Source: Ptiloglossa arizonensis
Taxonomy: Eukaryota > Arthropoda > Insecta > Hymenoptera > Colletidae
Direction: 5' to 3'
Assembly: GCF_051014685.1 (NCBI RefSeq)
Contig: NW_027479305.1
Coordinates: 94,397 to 158,396, forward strand
DNA: 64,000 nucleotides
A program made the position numbers and the translations under genes. Positions 1 to 12,100 of this stretch are shown here, piece by piece. Numbering within the stretch: the first letter of the stretch is position 1; each line of letters opens with the position of its first letter. Under the pieces are notes generated by a model, which saw nothing but the letters and a program-made list of their open reading frames with translations, made no database searches and was not told the DNA's origin.

Positions 1-5
1 GATTT

Positions 6-180
6 TGAGTTTCTCATGCGTTTCTTACCTCCAAACTGCCATATCTCGCGAACGGATTGACCAATCCGCAAAATTTCTGTTGCATCTGAAAGTAGAAACT
101 CTCCCGATTACAACGGTATGCGCACTTTTCCCCTGGGCCGTCCTAGTTATTCGTTTCGAGCATCAGAACTGCGAAAATTT
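6..180 (+). repeat. Reference monomer (175 bp) of the satellite
   Basis: This first complete monomer serves as the coordinate reference. In order it shows: a variable segment TGAGTTTCTCATGCG (6-20; alternatives elsewhere are CTCAAGCG, CTCGAGCG, CTTAAGCG, CCCAAGCG, CTAAAGCG, CTCTAGCG); a TACCTCC/TACATCC/TACTTCC/TATCTCC switch; an AACTGCC/AACGGCC switch; the conserved ATATCTCGCGAACGG with TCGCGA (an NruI site) at 46-51; the dyad at 53-68; AAAATTT at 70-76 (variants GCATAATTT, GCGTAATTT, GTGTAATTT, GTATAATTT); GTAGAAACTC; a GATTACAACGG block; then TATGCGCACTTTTC or alternatives; then the CCCCTAGGCCG block and TTCGTTTCGAGCATCAG. This copy carries CCCTGGGCCGTCC and so lacks the CCTAGG (AvrII) site most others have. 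It contains 79 G+C in 175 bases and 12 CpG. Confidence 0.95.
53..68. other. 7-2-7 inverted repeat in each monomer (example copy)
   Basis: The sequence CGGATTG-AC-CAATCCG reads as two 7-base arms that are exact reverse complements with a 2-base centre. It recurs once per 175 bp through the window. Common variants change one arm: CGGATCG, CGGGTTG, CAATCTG, CAATTCG, CAATCGG and CTATCCG. The right arm contains a CCAAT pentamer, the core of plant and animal CCAAT-box (NF-Y) sites; binding is untested. Known of satellites in general: short dyads are often found and have been proposed as protein-binding sites or cruciform-forming elements. Any function here is inference. Confidence 0.75.
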
Positions 181-181
181 T
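174..181. other. AAAATTTT tract at the monomer junction (example copy)
   Basis: An A4T4 tract spans the junction between consecutive monomers, within GCGAAAATTTTGAG. A second tract AAAATTT lies about 71-76 bases into the following monomer (70-76 in the first). Tracts of the A4T4 type are known to curve DNA; two per monomer at spacings of about 104 and 71 bp could give a regular bend. In region E a few copies read GCGAAATTTTTAG, a one-base loss inside this tract. Confidence 0.6.
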
Positions 182-752
182 GAGTTTCTAAAGCGTTTCT
201 AACCTCCAAACTGCCATATCTCGTGAACGGGTTGACCAATCCGCAAAATTTCTGTTGCATTTGAAAGTAGAAACTCACCCGATTACAACGGTATGCGCAC
301 TTTTCCCCTGGGCCGTCCTAGTTATTCGTTTCGAGCATCAGAACTGCGAAAATTTTGAGTTTCTCAAGCGTTTCTTACATCCAAACGGCCATATCTCGCG
401 AACGGATTGACCAATCCGCAAAATTTCTGTTGCATCTGAAAGTAGAAACTCGCCCGATTACAACGGTATGTGTAGTTTTCCCCTAGGCCGTTCCAGTTAT
501 TCGTTTCGAGCATCAGAAATGCGAAAATTTTGAGTTTCTCGAGCGTTTCTTACCTCCAAACTGCCATATCTCGCGAACGGATTGACCAATCCGCAAAATT
601 TCTGTTGCATTTGAAAGTAGAAACTCTCCCGATTACAACGGTATGCGCACTTTTCCCCTGGGCCGTCCTAGTTATTCGTTTCGAGCATCAGAACTGCGAA
701 AATTTTGAGTTTCTAAAGCGTTTCTTATCTCCAAACTGTCATATCTCGCGAA

Positions 753-768
753 CGGATTGATCAATCCG
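753..768. other. Perfect 16-bp palindrome version of the monomer dyad
   Basis: In one monomer class the dyad centre is AT instead of AC, giving CGGATTGATCAATCCG, which equals its own reverse complement over all 16 bases and contains TGATCA (a BclI site). The class usually carries the TATCTCC variant upstream. The same version recurs, for example near 2,853, 4,253, 5,303, 7,928 and 14,753. Confidence 0.8.
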
Positions 769-3700
769 CAAAATTTCTGTTGCATCTGAAAGTAGAAACT
801 CGCCCGATTACAACGGTATGTGTAGTTTTCCCCTAGGCCGTTCTAGTTATTCGTTTCGAGCATCAGAAATGCGAAAATTTTGTGTTCCTCAAGCGTTTCT
901 TACCTCCAAACTGCCATATCTCGCGAACGGATTGACCAATTCGCGTAATATCTGTTGCATCCGAAAGTAGAAGCTCGCCCGATTACAACGGTATGCGTAC
1001 TTCTCCCCTAGGCCGTTCTAGTCATTCGTTTCGAGCATCAGAACTGCGAAAATTTTGAGTTTCTCATGCGTTTCTTACTTCCAAACTGCCATATCTCGCG
1101 AACGGATTGACCAATCCGCAAAATTTCTATTGCATCTGAAAGTAGAAACTCGCCCGATTACAACGGTATGCGCACTTTTCCCCTGGGCCGTCCTAGTTAT
1201 TCGTTTCGAGCATCAGAACTGCGAAGATTTTAAGTTTCTCATGCGTTTCTTACCTCCAAACTGCCATATCTCGCGAACGGATTGACCAATCCGCAAAATT
1301 TCTGTTGCATCTGAAAGTAGAAACTAGCCCGATTACAACGGTATGTGTAGTTTTCCCCTAGGCCGTTCCAGTTATTCGTTTCGAGCATCAGAAATGTGAA
1401 AATTTTGAGTTTCTCGAGCGTTTCTTACCTCCAAACTGCCATATCTCGCGAACGGATTGACCAATCCGTGTAATTTCTGTTGCATCCGAAAGTAGAAACT
1501 CGCCCGATTACAACGGTATGCGTACTTCTCCACTAGGCCGTTCTAGTCATTCGTTTCGAGCATCAGAACTGCGAAAATTTTGAGTTTCTCATGCGTTTCT
1601 TACCTCCAAACTGCCATATCTCGCGAACGGATTGACCAATCCGCAAAATTTCTATTGCATCTGAAAGTAGAAACTCGCCCGATTACAACGGTACGTGTAG
1701 TTTTCCCCTAGGCCGTTCTAGTTATTCGTTTCGTGCATCAGAAGTGCGAAAATTTTGAGTTCCTCAAGCGTTTCTTACCTCCAAACTGCCATATCTCGCG
1801 AACGGATTGACCAATTCGCGTAATTTCTGTTGCATCCGAAAGTAGAAGCTCGCCCGATTACAACGGTATGCGCACTTTTCCCCTGGGCCGTCCTAGTTAT
1901 TCGTTTCGAGCATCAGAACTGCGAAGATTTTGAGTTTCTCATGCGTTTCTTACCTCCAAACTGCCATATCTCGCGAACGGATTGACCAATCCGCAAAATT
2001 TCTGTTGCATCTGAAAGTAGAAACTCGCCCGATTACAACGGTATGTGTAGTTTTCCCCTAGGCCGTTCCAGTTATTCGTTTCGAGCATCAGAAATGTGAA
2101 AATTTTGAGTTTCTCGAGCGTTTCTTACCTCCAAACTGCCATATCTCGCGAACGGATTGACCAATCTGCAAAATTTCTATTGCATCTGAAAGTAGAAACT
2201 CGCCCGATTACAACGGTAGGTGTAGTTTTCCCCTAGGCCGTTCTAGTTATTCGTTTCGTGCATCAGAAATGCGAAAATTTTGAGTTCCTCAAGCGTTTCT
2301 TACCTCCAAACTGCCATATCTCGCGAACGGATTGACCAATCCGTGTAGTTTCTGTTGCATCCGAAAGTAGAAACTCGCCCGATTACAACGGTATGCGTAC
2401 TTCTCCCCTAGGCCGTTCTAGTCATTCGTTTCGAGCATCAGAACTGCGAAGATTTTGAGTTTCTCATGCGTTTCTTACCTCCAAACTGCCATATCTCGCG
2501 AACGGATTGACCAATCCGCAAAATTTCTGTTGCATCTGAAAGTAGAAACTCTCCCGATTACAACGGTATGCGCACTTTTCCCCTGGGCCGTCCTAGTTAT
2601 TCGTTTCGAGCATCAGAACTGCGAAAATTTTGAGTTTCTAAAGCGTTTCTAACCTCCAAACTGCCATATCTCGTGAACGGGTTGACCAATCCGCAAAATT
2701 TCTGTTGCATTTGAAAGTAGAAACTCACCCGATTACAACGGTATGCGCACTTTTCCCCTGGGCCGTCCTAGTTATTCGTTTCGAGCATCAGAACTGCGAA
2801 AATTTTGAGTTTCTAAAGCGTTTCTTATCTCCAAACTGCCATATCTCGCGAACGGATTGATCAATCCGCAAAATTTCTGTTGCATCTGAAAGTAGAAACT
2901 CGCCCGATTACAACGGTACGTGTAGTTTTCCCCTAGGCCGCTCTAGTTATTCGTTTCGTGCATCAGAAGTGCGAAAATTTTGAGTTCCTCAAGCGTTTCT
3001 TACCTCCAAACTGCCATATCTCGCGAACGGATTGACCAATCTGCAAAATTTCTGTTGCATTTGAAAGTAGAAACTCGCCCGATTACAACGGTAGGTGTAG
3101 TTTTCCCCTAGGCCGTTCTAGTTATTCGTTTCGAGCATCAGAAATGCGAAAATTTTGTGTTCCTCAAGCGTTTCTTACCTCCAAACTGCCATATCTCGCG
3201 AACGGATTGACCAATTCGCGTAATATCTGTTGCATCCGAAAGTAGAAGCTCGCCCGATTACAACGGTATGCGTACTTCTCCCCTAGGCCGTTCTAGTCAT
3301 TCGTTTCGAGCATCAGAACTGCGAAAATTTTGAGTTTCTCATGCGTTTCTTACTTCCAAACTGCCATATCTCGCGAACGGATTGACCAATCCGCAAAATT
3401 TCTGTTGCATCTGAAAGTAGAAACTCGCCCGATTACAACGGTATGCGCACTTTTCCCCTGGGCCGTCCTAGTTATTCGTTTCGAGCATCAGAACTGCGAA
3501 GATTTTAAGTTTCTCATGCGTTTCTTACCTCCAAACTGCCATATCTCGCGAACGGATTGACCAATCTGCAAAATTTCTGTTGCATCTGAAAGTAGAAACT
3601 AGCCCGATTACAACGGTATGTGTAGTTTTCCCCTAGGCCGTTCCAGTTATTCGTTTCGAGCATCAGAAATGTGAAAATTTTGAGTTTCTCGAGCGTTTCT

Positions 3701-4550
3701 TACCTCCAAACTGCCATATCTCGCGAACGGATTGACCAATCTGCAAAATTTCTGTTGCATTTGAAAGTAGAAACTCGCCCGATTACAACGGTATGCGTAC
3801 TTCTCCCCTAGGCCGTTCTAGTCATTCGTTTCGAGCATCAGAACTGCGAAAATTTTGAGTTTCTCATGCGTTTCTTACCTCCAAACTGCCATATCTCGCG
3901 AACGGATTGACCAATCCGCAAAATTTCTGTTGCATTTGAAAGTAGAAACTCGCCCGATTACAACGGTATGCGCACTTTTCCCCTAGGCCGTTCTAGTTAT
4001 TCGTTTCGAGCATCAGAACTGCGAAAATTTTGAGTTTCTCAAGCGTTTCTTACATCCAAACGGCCATATCTCGCGAACGGATTGACCAATCCGCATAATT
4101 TCTGTTGCATTTGAAAGTAGAAACTCGCCCGATTACAACGGTATGCGCACTTTTCCCCTAGGCCGTTCTAGTTATTCGTTTCGAGCATCAGAACTGCGAA
4201 AATTTTGAGTTTCTCAAGCGTTTCTTATCTCCAAACTGCCATATCTCGCGAACGGATTGATCAATCCGCAAAATTTCTATTGCATCTGAAAGTAGAAACT
4301 CGCCCGATTACAACGGTAGGTGTAGTTTTCCCCTAGGCCGTTCTAGTTATTCGTTTCGAGCATCAGAAATGCGAAAATTTTGAGTTTCTCGAGCGTTTCT
4401 TACCTCCAAACTGCCATATCTCGCGAACGGATTGACCAATCTGCAAAATTTCTGTTGCATTTGAAAGTAGAAACTCGCCCGATTACAACGGTATGCGCAC
4501 TTTTCCCCTAGGCCGTTCTAGTTATTCGTTTCGAGCATCAGAACTGCGAA

Positions 4551-6817
4551 GATTTTGAGTTTCTCATGCGTTTCTTACCTCCAAACTGCCATATCTCGCG
4601 AACGGATTGACCAATCCGCAAAATTTCTGTTGCATCTGAAAGTAGAAACTCTCCCGATTACAACGGTATGCGCACTTTTCCCCTGGGCCGTCCTAGTTAT
4701 TCGTTTCGAGCATCAGAACTGCGAAAATTTTGAGTTTCTAAAGCGTTTCTAACCTCCAAACTGCCATATCTCGTGAACGGGTTGACCAATCCGCAAAATT
4801 TCTGTTGCATTTGAAAGTAGAAACTCACCCGATTACAACGGTATGCGCACTTTTCCCCTGGGCCGTCCTAGTTATTCGTTTCGAGCATCAGAACTGCGAA
4901 AATTTTGAGTTTCTCAAGCGTTTCTTACATCCAAACGGCCATATCTCGCGAACGGATTGACCAATCCGCAAAATTTCTGTTGCATCTGAAAGTAGAAACT
5001 CGCCCGATTACAACGGTATGTGTAGTTTTCCCCTAGGCCGTTCCAGTTATTCGTTTCGAGCATCAGAAATGCGAAAATTTTGAGTTTCTCGAGCGTTTCT
5101 TACCTCCAAACTGCCATATCTCGCGAACGGATTGACCAATCCGCAAAATTTCTGTTGCATTTGAAAGTAGAAACTCTCCCGATTACAACGGTATGCGCAC
5201 TTTTCCCCTGGGCCGTCCTAGTTATTCGTTTCGAGCATCAGAACTGCGAAAATTTTGAGTTTCTAAAGCGTTTCTTATCTCCAAACTGTCATATCTCGCG
5301 AACGGATTGATCAATCCGCAAAATTTCTGTTGCATCTGAAAGTAGAAACTCGCCCGATTACAACGGTATGTGTAGTTTTCCCCTAGGCCGTTCTAGTTAT
5401 TCGTTTCGAGCATCAGAAATGCGAAAATTTTGTGTTCCTCAAGCGTTTCTTACCTCCAAACTGCCATATCTCGCGAACGGATTGACCAATTCGCGTAATA
5501 TCTGTTGCATCCGAAAGTAGAAGCTCGCCCGATTACAACGGTATGCGTACTTCTCCCCTAGGCCGTTCTAGTCATTCGTTTCGAGCATCAGAACTGTGAA
5601 AATTTTGAGTTTCTCATGCGTTTCTTACTTCCAAACTGCCATATCTCGCGAACGGATTGACCAATCCGCAAAATTTCTATTGCATCTGAAAGTAGAAACT
5701 CGCCCGATTACAACGGTATGCGCACTTTTCCCCTGGGCCGTCCTAGTTATTCGTTTCGAGCATCAGAACTGCGAAGATTTTAAGTTTCTCATGCGTTTCT
5801 TACCTCCAAACTGCCATATCTCGCGAACGGATTGACCAATCCGCAAAATTTCTGTTGCATCTGAAAGTAGAAACTAGCCCGATTACAACGGTATGTGTAG
5901 TTTTCCCCTAGGCCGTTCCAGTTATTCGTTTCGAGCATCAGAAATGTGAAAATTTTGAGTTTCTCGAGCGTTTCTTACCTCCAAACTGCCATATCTCGCG
6001 AACGGATTGACCAATCCGTGTAATTTCTGTTGCATCCGAAAGTAGAAACTCGCCCGATTACAACGGTATGCGTACTTCTCCACTAGGCCGTTCTAGTCAT
6101 TCGTTTCGAGCATCAGAACTGCGAAAATTTTGAGTTTCTCATGCGTTTCTTACCTCCAAACTGCCATATCTCGCGAACGGATTGACCAATCCGCAAAATT
6201 TCTATTGCATCTGAAAGTAGAAGCTCGCCCGATTACAACGGTACGTGTAGTTTTCCCCTAGGCCGTTCTAGTTATTCGTTTCGTGCATCAGAAGTGCGAA
6301 AATTTTGAGTTCCTCAAGCGTTTCTTACCTCCAAACTGCCATATCTCGCGAACGGATTGAACAATTCGCGTAATTTCTGTTGCATCCGAAAGTAGAAGCT
6401 CGCCCGATTACAACGGTATGCGCACTTTTCCCCTGGGCCGTCCTAGTTATTCGTTTCGAGCATCAGAACTGCGAAGATTTTGAGTTTCTCATGCGTTTCT
6501 TACCTCCAAACTGCCATATCTCGCGAACGGATTGACCAATCCGCAAAATTTCTGTTGCATCTGAAAGTAGAAACTCGCCCGATTACAACGGTATGTGTAG
6601 TTTTCCCCTAGGCCGTTCCAGTTATTCGTTTCGAGCATCAGAAATGTGAAAATTTTGAGTTTCTCGAGCGTTTCTTACCTCCAAACTGCCATATCTCGCG
6701 AACGGATTGACCAATCTGCAAAATTTCTATTGCATCTGAAAGTAGAAACTCGCCCGATTACAACGGTAGGTGTAGTTTTCCCCTAGGCCGTTCTAGTTAT
6801 TCGTTTCGAGCATCAGA
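4551..6817 (+). repeat. HOR block A1, second copy
   Basis: This is the partner of 1-2,267 at 4,550 bp. The left junction cannot be defined because the first copy begins at the window edge. The right junction is at about 6,817, after which the array continues with the GAAATGAGAA monomer. The near identity implies a recent event compared with the divergence between neighbouring monomers. Confidence 0.85.
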
Positions 6818-8710
6818 AATGAGAAAATTTTGAGTTTCTCGAGCGTTTCTTACCTCCAAACTGCCATATCTCGCGAACGGATTGACCAATCTGCAAAATT
6901 TCTGTTGCATTTGAAAGTAGAAACTCGCCCGATTACAACGGTATGCGCACTTTTCCCCTAGGCCGTTCTAGTTATTCATTTCGAGCATCAGAACTGCGAA
7001 AATTTTGAGTTTCTCAAGCGTTTCTTACATCCAAACGGCCATATCTCGCGAACGGATTGACCAATCCGCAAAATTTCTGTTGCATTTGAAAGTAGAAACT
7101 CTCCCGATTACAACGGTATGCGCACTTTTCCCCTGGGCCGTCCTAGTTATTCGTTTCGAGCATCAGAAATGTGAAAATTTTGAGTTTCTCGAGCGTTTCT
7201 TACCTCCAAACTGCCATATCTCGCGAACGGATTGACCAATCCGTGTAATTTCTGTTGCATCCGAAAGTAGAAACTCGCCCGATTACAACGGTATGCGTAC
7301 TTCTCCACTAGGCCGTTCTAGTCATTCGTTTCGAGCATCAGAACTGCGAAAATTTTGAGTTTCTCATGCGTTTCTTACCTCCAAACTGCCATATCTCGCG
7401 AACGGATTGACCAATCCGCAAAATTTCTGTTGCATCTGAAAGTAGAAACTCGCCCGATTACAACGGTATGTGTAGTTTTCCCCTAGGCCGTTCCAGTTAT
7501 TCGTTTCGAGCATCAGAAATGTGAAAATTTTGAGTTTCTCGAGCGTTTCTTACCTCCAAACTGCCATATCTCGCGAACGGATTGACCAATCTGCAAAATT
7601 TCTGTTGCATTTGAAAGTAGAAACTCGCCCGATTACAACGGTATGCGCACTTTTCCCCTAGGCCGTTCTAGTTATTCGTTTCGAGCATCAGAACTGCGAA
7701 AATTTTGAGTTTCTCAAGCGTTTCTTACATCCAAACGGCCATATCTCGCGAACGGATTGACCAATCCGCATAATTTCTGTTGCATTTGAAAGTAGAAACT
7801 CGCCCGATTACAACGGTATGCGCACTTTTCCCCTAGGCCGTTCTAGTTATTCGTTTCGAGCATCAGAACTGCGAAAATTTTGAGTTTCTCAAGCGTTTCT
7901 TATCTCCAAACTGCCATATCTCGCGAACGGATTGATCAATCCGCAAAATTTCTATTGCATCTGAAAGTAGAAACTCGCCCGATTACAACGGTAGGTGTAG
8001 TTTTCCCCTAGGCCGTTCTAGTTATTCGTTTCGAGCATCAGAAATGCGAAAATTTTGTGTTCCTCGAGCGTTTCTTACCTCCAAACTGCCATATCTCGCG
8101 AACGGATTGACCAATTCGCGTAATTTCTGTTGCATCCGAAAGTAGAAGCTCGCCCGATTACAACGGTATGCGCACTTTTCCCCTGGGCCGTCCTAGTTAT
8201 TCGTTTCGAGCATCAGAACTGCGAAGATTTTGAGTTTCTCATGCGTTTCTTACCTCCAAACTGCCATATCTCGCGAACGGATTGACCAATCTGCAAAATT
8301 TCTATTGCATCTGAAAGTAGAAACTCGCCCGATTACAACGGTAGGTGTAGTTTTCCCCTAGGCCGTTCTAGTTATTCGTTTCGAGCATCAGAAATGAGAA
8401 AATTTTGAGTTTCTCGAGCGTTTCTTACCTCCAAACTGCCATATCTCGCGAACGGATTGACCAATCTGCAAAATTTCTGTTGCATTTGAAAGTAGAAACT
8501 CGCCCGATTACAACGGTATGCGCACTTTTCCCCTAGGCCGTTCTAGTTATTCATTTCGAGCATCAGAACTGCGAAAATTTTGAGTTTCTCAAGCGTTTCT
8601 TACATCCAAACGGCCATATCTCGCGAACGGATTGACCAATCCGCATAATTTCTGTTGCATTTGAAAGTAGAAACTCGCCCGATTACAACGCTATGCGCAC
8701 TTTTCCCCTA

Positions 8711-8964
8711 GGCCGTTCTAGTCATTCGTTTCGAGCATCAGAACTGCGAAAATTTTGAGTTTCTCAAGCGTTTCTTACTTCCAAACTGCCATATCTCGCG
8801 AACGGATCGACCAATCCGCAAAATTTCTGTTGCTTCTGAAAGTAGAAACTCGCCCGACTACAACGGTATGCGCACTTTTCCCCTAAGCCGTTCTAGTTAT
8901 TCGTTTCGAGCATCAGAACTGCGAAGATTTTGTGTTTCCCAAGCGTTTCTTACATCCAAACGGC
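8711..8964 (+). repeat. Region-B-type island inside region A
   Basis: About 254 bp here match 15,711-15,964 at an offset of exactly 7,000 bp (40 monomers). They share the unusual combination TGCTTCTG, GACTACAACGG, CCCTAAGCCG and GCGAAGATTTTGTGTTTCCC. CCCTAAGCCG was seen at only these two places: the HOR partner of the second (near 18,331) has the normal CCCTAGGCCG. The flanks do not match: 8,691 has CTATGCGCAC against GTATGCGTAC, and after 8,960 CGGCC replaces CTGCC. Confidence 0.75.
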
Positions 8965-9650
8965 CATATCTCGCGAACGGATTGACCAATCCGTGTAATT
9001 TCTGTTGCATCCGAAAGTAGAAACTCTCCCGATTACAACGGTATGCGCACTTTTCCCCTGGGCCGTCCTAGTTATTCGTTTCGAGCATCAGAACTGCGAA
9101 AATTTTGAGTTCCTCAAGCGTTTCTTACCTCCAAACTGCCATATCTCGCGAACGGATTGACCAATCCGTGTAATTTCTGTTGCATCCGAAAGTAGAAACT
9201 CGCCCGATTACAACGGTATGCGTACTTCTCCCCTAGGCCGTTCTAGTCATTCGTTTCGAGCATCAGAACTGCGAAGATTTTGAGTTTCTCATGCGTTTCT
9301 TACCTCCAAACTGCCATATCTCGCGAACGGATTGACCAATCCGCAAAATTTCTGTTGCATCTGAAAGTAGAAACTCTCCCGATTACAACGGTATGCGCAC
9401 TTTTCCCCTGGGCCGTCCTAGTTATTCGTTTCGAGCATCAGAACGGCGAAAATTTTGAGTTTCTCAAGCGTTTCTTACATCCAAACGGCCATATCTCGCG
9501 AACGGATTGACCAATCCGCAAAATTTCTGTTGCATCTGAAAGTAGAAACTCGCCCGATTACAACGGTAGGTGTAGTTTTCCCCTAGGCCGTTCTAGTTAT
9601 TCGTTTCGAGCATCAGAAATGCGAAAATTTTGAGTTCCTCAAGCGTTTCT

Positions 9651-12100
9651 TACCTCCAAACTGCCATATCTCGCGAACGGATTGACCAATCCGTGTAATT
9701 TCTGTTGCATCCGAAAGTAGAAACTCGCCCGATTACAACGGTATGCGTACTTCTCCCCTAGGCCGTTCTAGTCATTCGTTTCGAGCATCAGAACTGCGAA
9801 GATTTTGAGTTTCTCATGCGTTTCTTACCTCCAAACTGCCATATCTCGCGAACGGATTGACCAATCCGCAAAATTTCTGTTGCATCTGAAAGTAGAAACT
9901 CTCCCGATTACAACGGTATGCGCACTTTTCCCCTGGGCCGTCCTAGTTATTCGTTTCGAGCATCAGAACTGCGAAAATTTTGAGTTTCTAAAGCGTTTCT
10001 AACCTCCAAACTGCCATATCTCGTGAACGGGTTGACCAATCCGCAAAATTTCTGTTGCATTTGAAAGTAGAAACTCACCCGATTACAACGGTATGCGCAC
10101 TTTTCCCCTAGGCCGTTCTAGTTATTCGTTTCGAGCATCAGAACTGCGAAAATTTTGAGTTTCTCAAGCGTTTCTTACATCCAAACGGCCATATCTCGCG
10201 AACGGATTGACCAATCCGCAAAATTTCTGTTGCATCTGAAAGTAGAAACTCGCCCGATTACAACGGTATGTGTAGTTTTCCCCTAGGCCGTTCCAGTTAT
10301 TCGTTTCGAGCATCAGAAATGCGAAAATTTTGAGTTCCTCAAGCGTTTCTTACCTCCAAACTGCCATATCTCGCGAACGGATTGACCAATCCGTGTAATT
10401 TCTGTTGCATCCGAAAGTAGAAACTCGCCCGATTACAACGGTATGCGTACTTCTCCCCTAGGCCGTTCTAGTCATTCGTTTCGAGCATCAGAACTGCGAA
10501 GATTTTGAGTTTCTCATGCGTTTCTTACCTCCAAACTGCCATATCTCGCGAACGGATTGACCAATCCGCAAAATTTCTGTTGCATCTGAAAGTAGAAACT
10601 CTCCCGATTACAACGGTATGCGCACTTTTCCCCTGGGCCGTCCTAGTTATTCGTTTCGAGCATCAGAACTGCGAAAATTTTGAGTTTCTAAAGCGTTTCT
10701 AACCTCCAAACTGCCATATCTCGTGAACGGGTTGACCAATCCGCAAAATTTCTGTTGCATTTGAAAGTAGAAACTCACCCGATTACAACGGTATGCGCAC
10801 TTTTCCCCTAGGCCGTTCTAGTTATTCGTTTCGAGCATCAGAACTGCGAAAATTTTGAGTTTCTCAAGCGTTTCTTACATCCAAACGGCCATATCTCGCG
10901 AACGGATTGACCAATCCGCAAAATTTCTGTTGCATCTGAAAGTAGAAACTCGCCCGATTACAACGGTATGTGTAGTTTTCCCCTAGGCCGTTCCAGTTAT
11001 TCGTTTCGAGCATCAGAAATGCGAAAATTTTGAGTTCCTCAAGCGTTTCTTACCTCCAAACTGCCATATCTCGCGAACGGATTGACCAATTCGCGTAATT
11101 TCTGTTGCATCCGAAAGTAGAAGCTCGCCCGATTACAACGGTATGCGTACTGCTCCCCTAGGCCGTTCTAGTCATTCGTTTCGAGCATCAGAACTGCGAA
11201 AATTTTGAGTTTCTCATGCGTTTCTTACTTCCAAACTGCCATATCTCGCGAACGGATTGACCAATCCGCAAAATTTCTGTTGCATCTGAAAGTAGAAACT
11301 CGCCCGATTACAACGGTAGGTGTAGTTTTCCCCTAGGCGGTTCTAGTTATTCGTTTCGTGCATCAGAAATGCGAAAATTTTGAGTTCCTCAAGCGTTTCT
11401 TACCTCCAAACTGCCATATCTCGCGAACGGATTGACCAATCCGTGTAATTTCTGTTGCATCCGAAAGTAGAAACTCGCCCGATTACAACGGTATGCGTAC
11501 TTCTCCCCTAGGCCGTTCTAGTCATTCGTTTCGAGCATCAGAACTGCGTAAATTTTGAGTTTCTCATGCGTTTCTTACCTCCAAACTGCCATATCTCGCG
11601 AACGGATTGACCAATCCGCAAAATTTCTGTTGCATTTGAAAGTAGAAACTCTCCCGATTACAACGGTATGCGCACTTTTCCCCTGGGCCGTCCTAGTTAT
11701 TCGTTTCGAGCATCAGAACTGCGAAGATTTTGAGTTTCTCATGCGTTTCTTTCCTCCAAACTGCCATATCTCGCGAACGGATTGACCAATCCGCAAAATT
11801 TCTGTTGCATCTGAAAGTAGAAACTCGCCCGATTACAACGGTATGTGTAGTTTTCCCCTAGGCCGTTCCAGTTATTCGTTTCGAGCATCAGAAATGTGAA
11901 AATTTTGAGTTTCTCGAGCGTTTCTTACCTCCAAACTGCCATATCTCGCGAACGGATTGACCAATCTGCAAAATTTCTGTTGCATTTGAAAGTAGAAACT
12001 CGCCCGATTACAACGGTATGCGTACTTCTCCCATAGGCCGTTCTAGTTATTCGTTTCGAGCATCAGAACTGCGAAAATTTTGAGTTTCTCAAGCGTTGCT
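9651..12100 (+). repeat. 14-monomer HOR (2,450 bp), copy 1
   Basis: This is the first of two directly adjacent copies of a 2,450-bp unit (14 x 175). Shared rare markers include TACTGCTCC (near 11,149 and 13,599), CCCTAGGCGG (near 11,331 and 13,781), GCGTAAATTTTG (near 11,546 and 13,996), CTTTCCTCC (near 11,749 and 14,199) and AAGCGTTGCT at the end of each copy. It begins with a nested 4-monomer repeat. The unit boundary falls inside a monomer, at AAGCGTTGCT|TACCTCC. Confidence 0.85.
9691..11090 (+). repeat. Nested 4-monomer tandem repeat (2 x 700 bp)
   Basis: Positions 9,691-10,390 and 10,391-11,090 match at 700 bp. Each begins at CCGTGTAATT and contains the monomers with CATGCG/TCTCCC, CTAAAGCG/TAACCTCC with TCTCGTGAACGGG, and CTCAAGCG/TACATCC in that order. 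The match stops at 11,091, where TCGCGTAATT begins. The same 4-monomer block is repeated again inside the second 14-monomer copy (12,141-13,540). Confidence 0.75.

Larger units (their letters stand above)
1..2267 (+). repeat. HOR block A1, first copy (26-monomer spacing)
   Basis: This 2,267-bp stretch, cut by the window start, matches 4,551-6,817 at a constant offset of 4,550 bp (26 x 175). By eye I found only three substitutions between them: C1047/T5597, A1673/G6223 and C1811/A6361. The match ends at about 2,267, where TCGTGCATCAG is replaced by TCGAGCATCAG in the other copy. The duplication may extend left of the window. Confidence 0.85.

Noticed and set aside
53..68. CENP-B box (NTTCGNNNNANNCGGGN)
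   Set aside because: TTCG and CGGG both occur in some monomers, but never in the required spacing with the central A. The 12 bases before CGGG in the GAACGGGTTG variants do not contain TTCG at the right place.
478..490. CCCCTAGG block as a telomere-like repeat
   Set aside because: It occurs once per monomer and is not a tandem short repeat; CCTAGG is simply an AvrII site in the conserved block.
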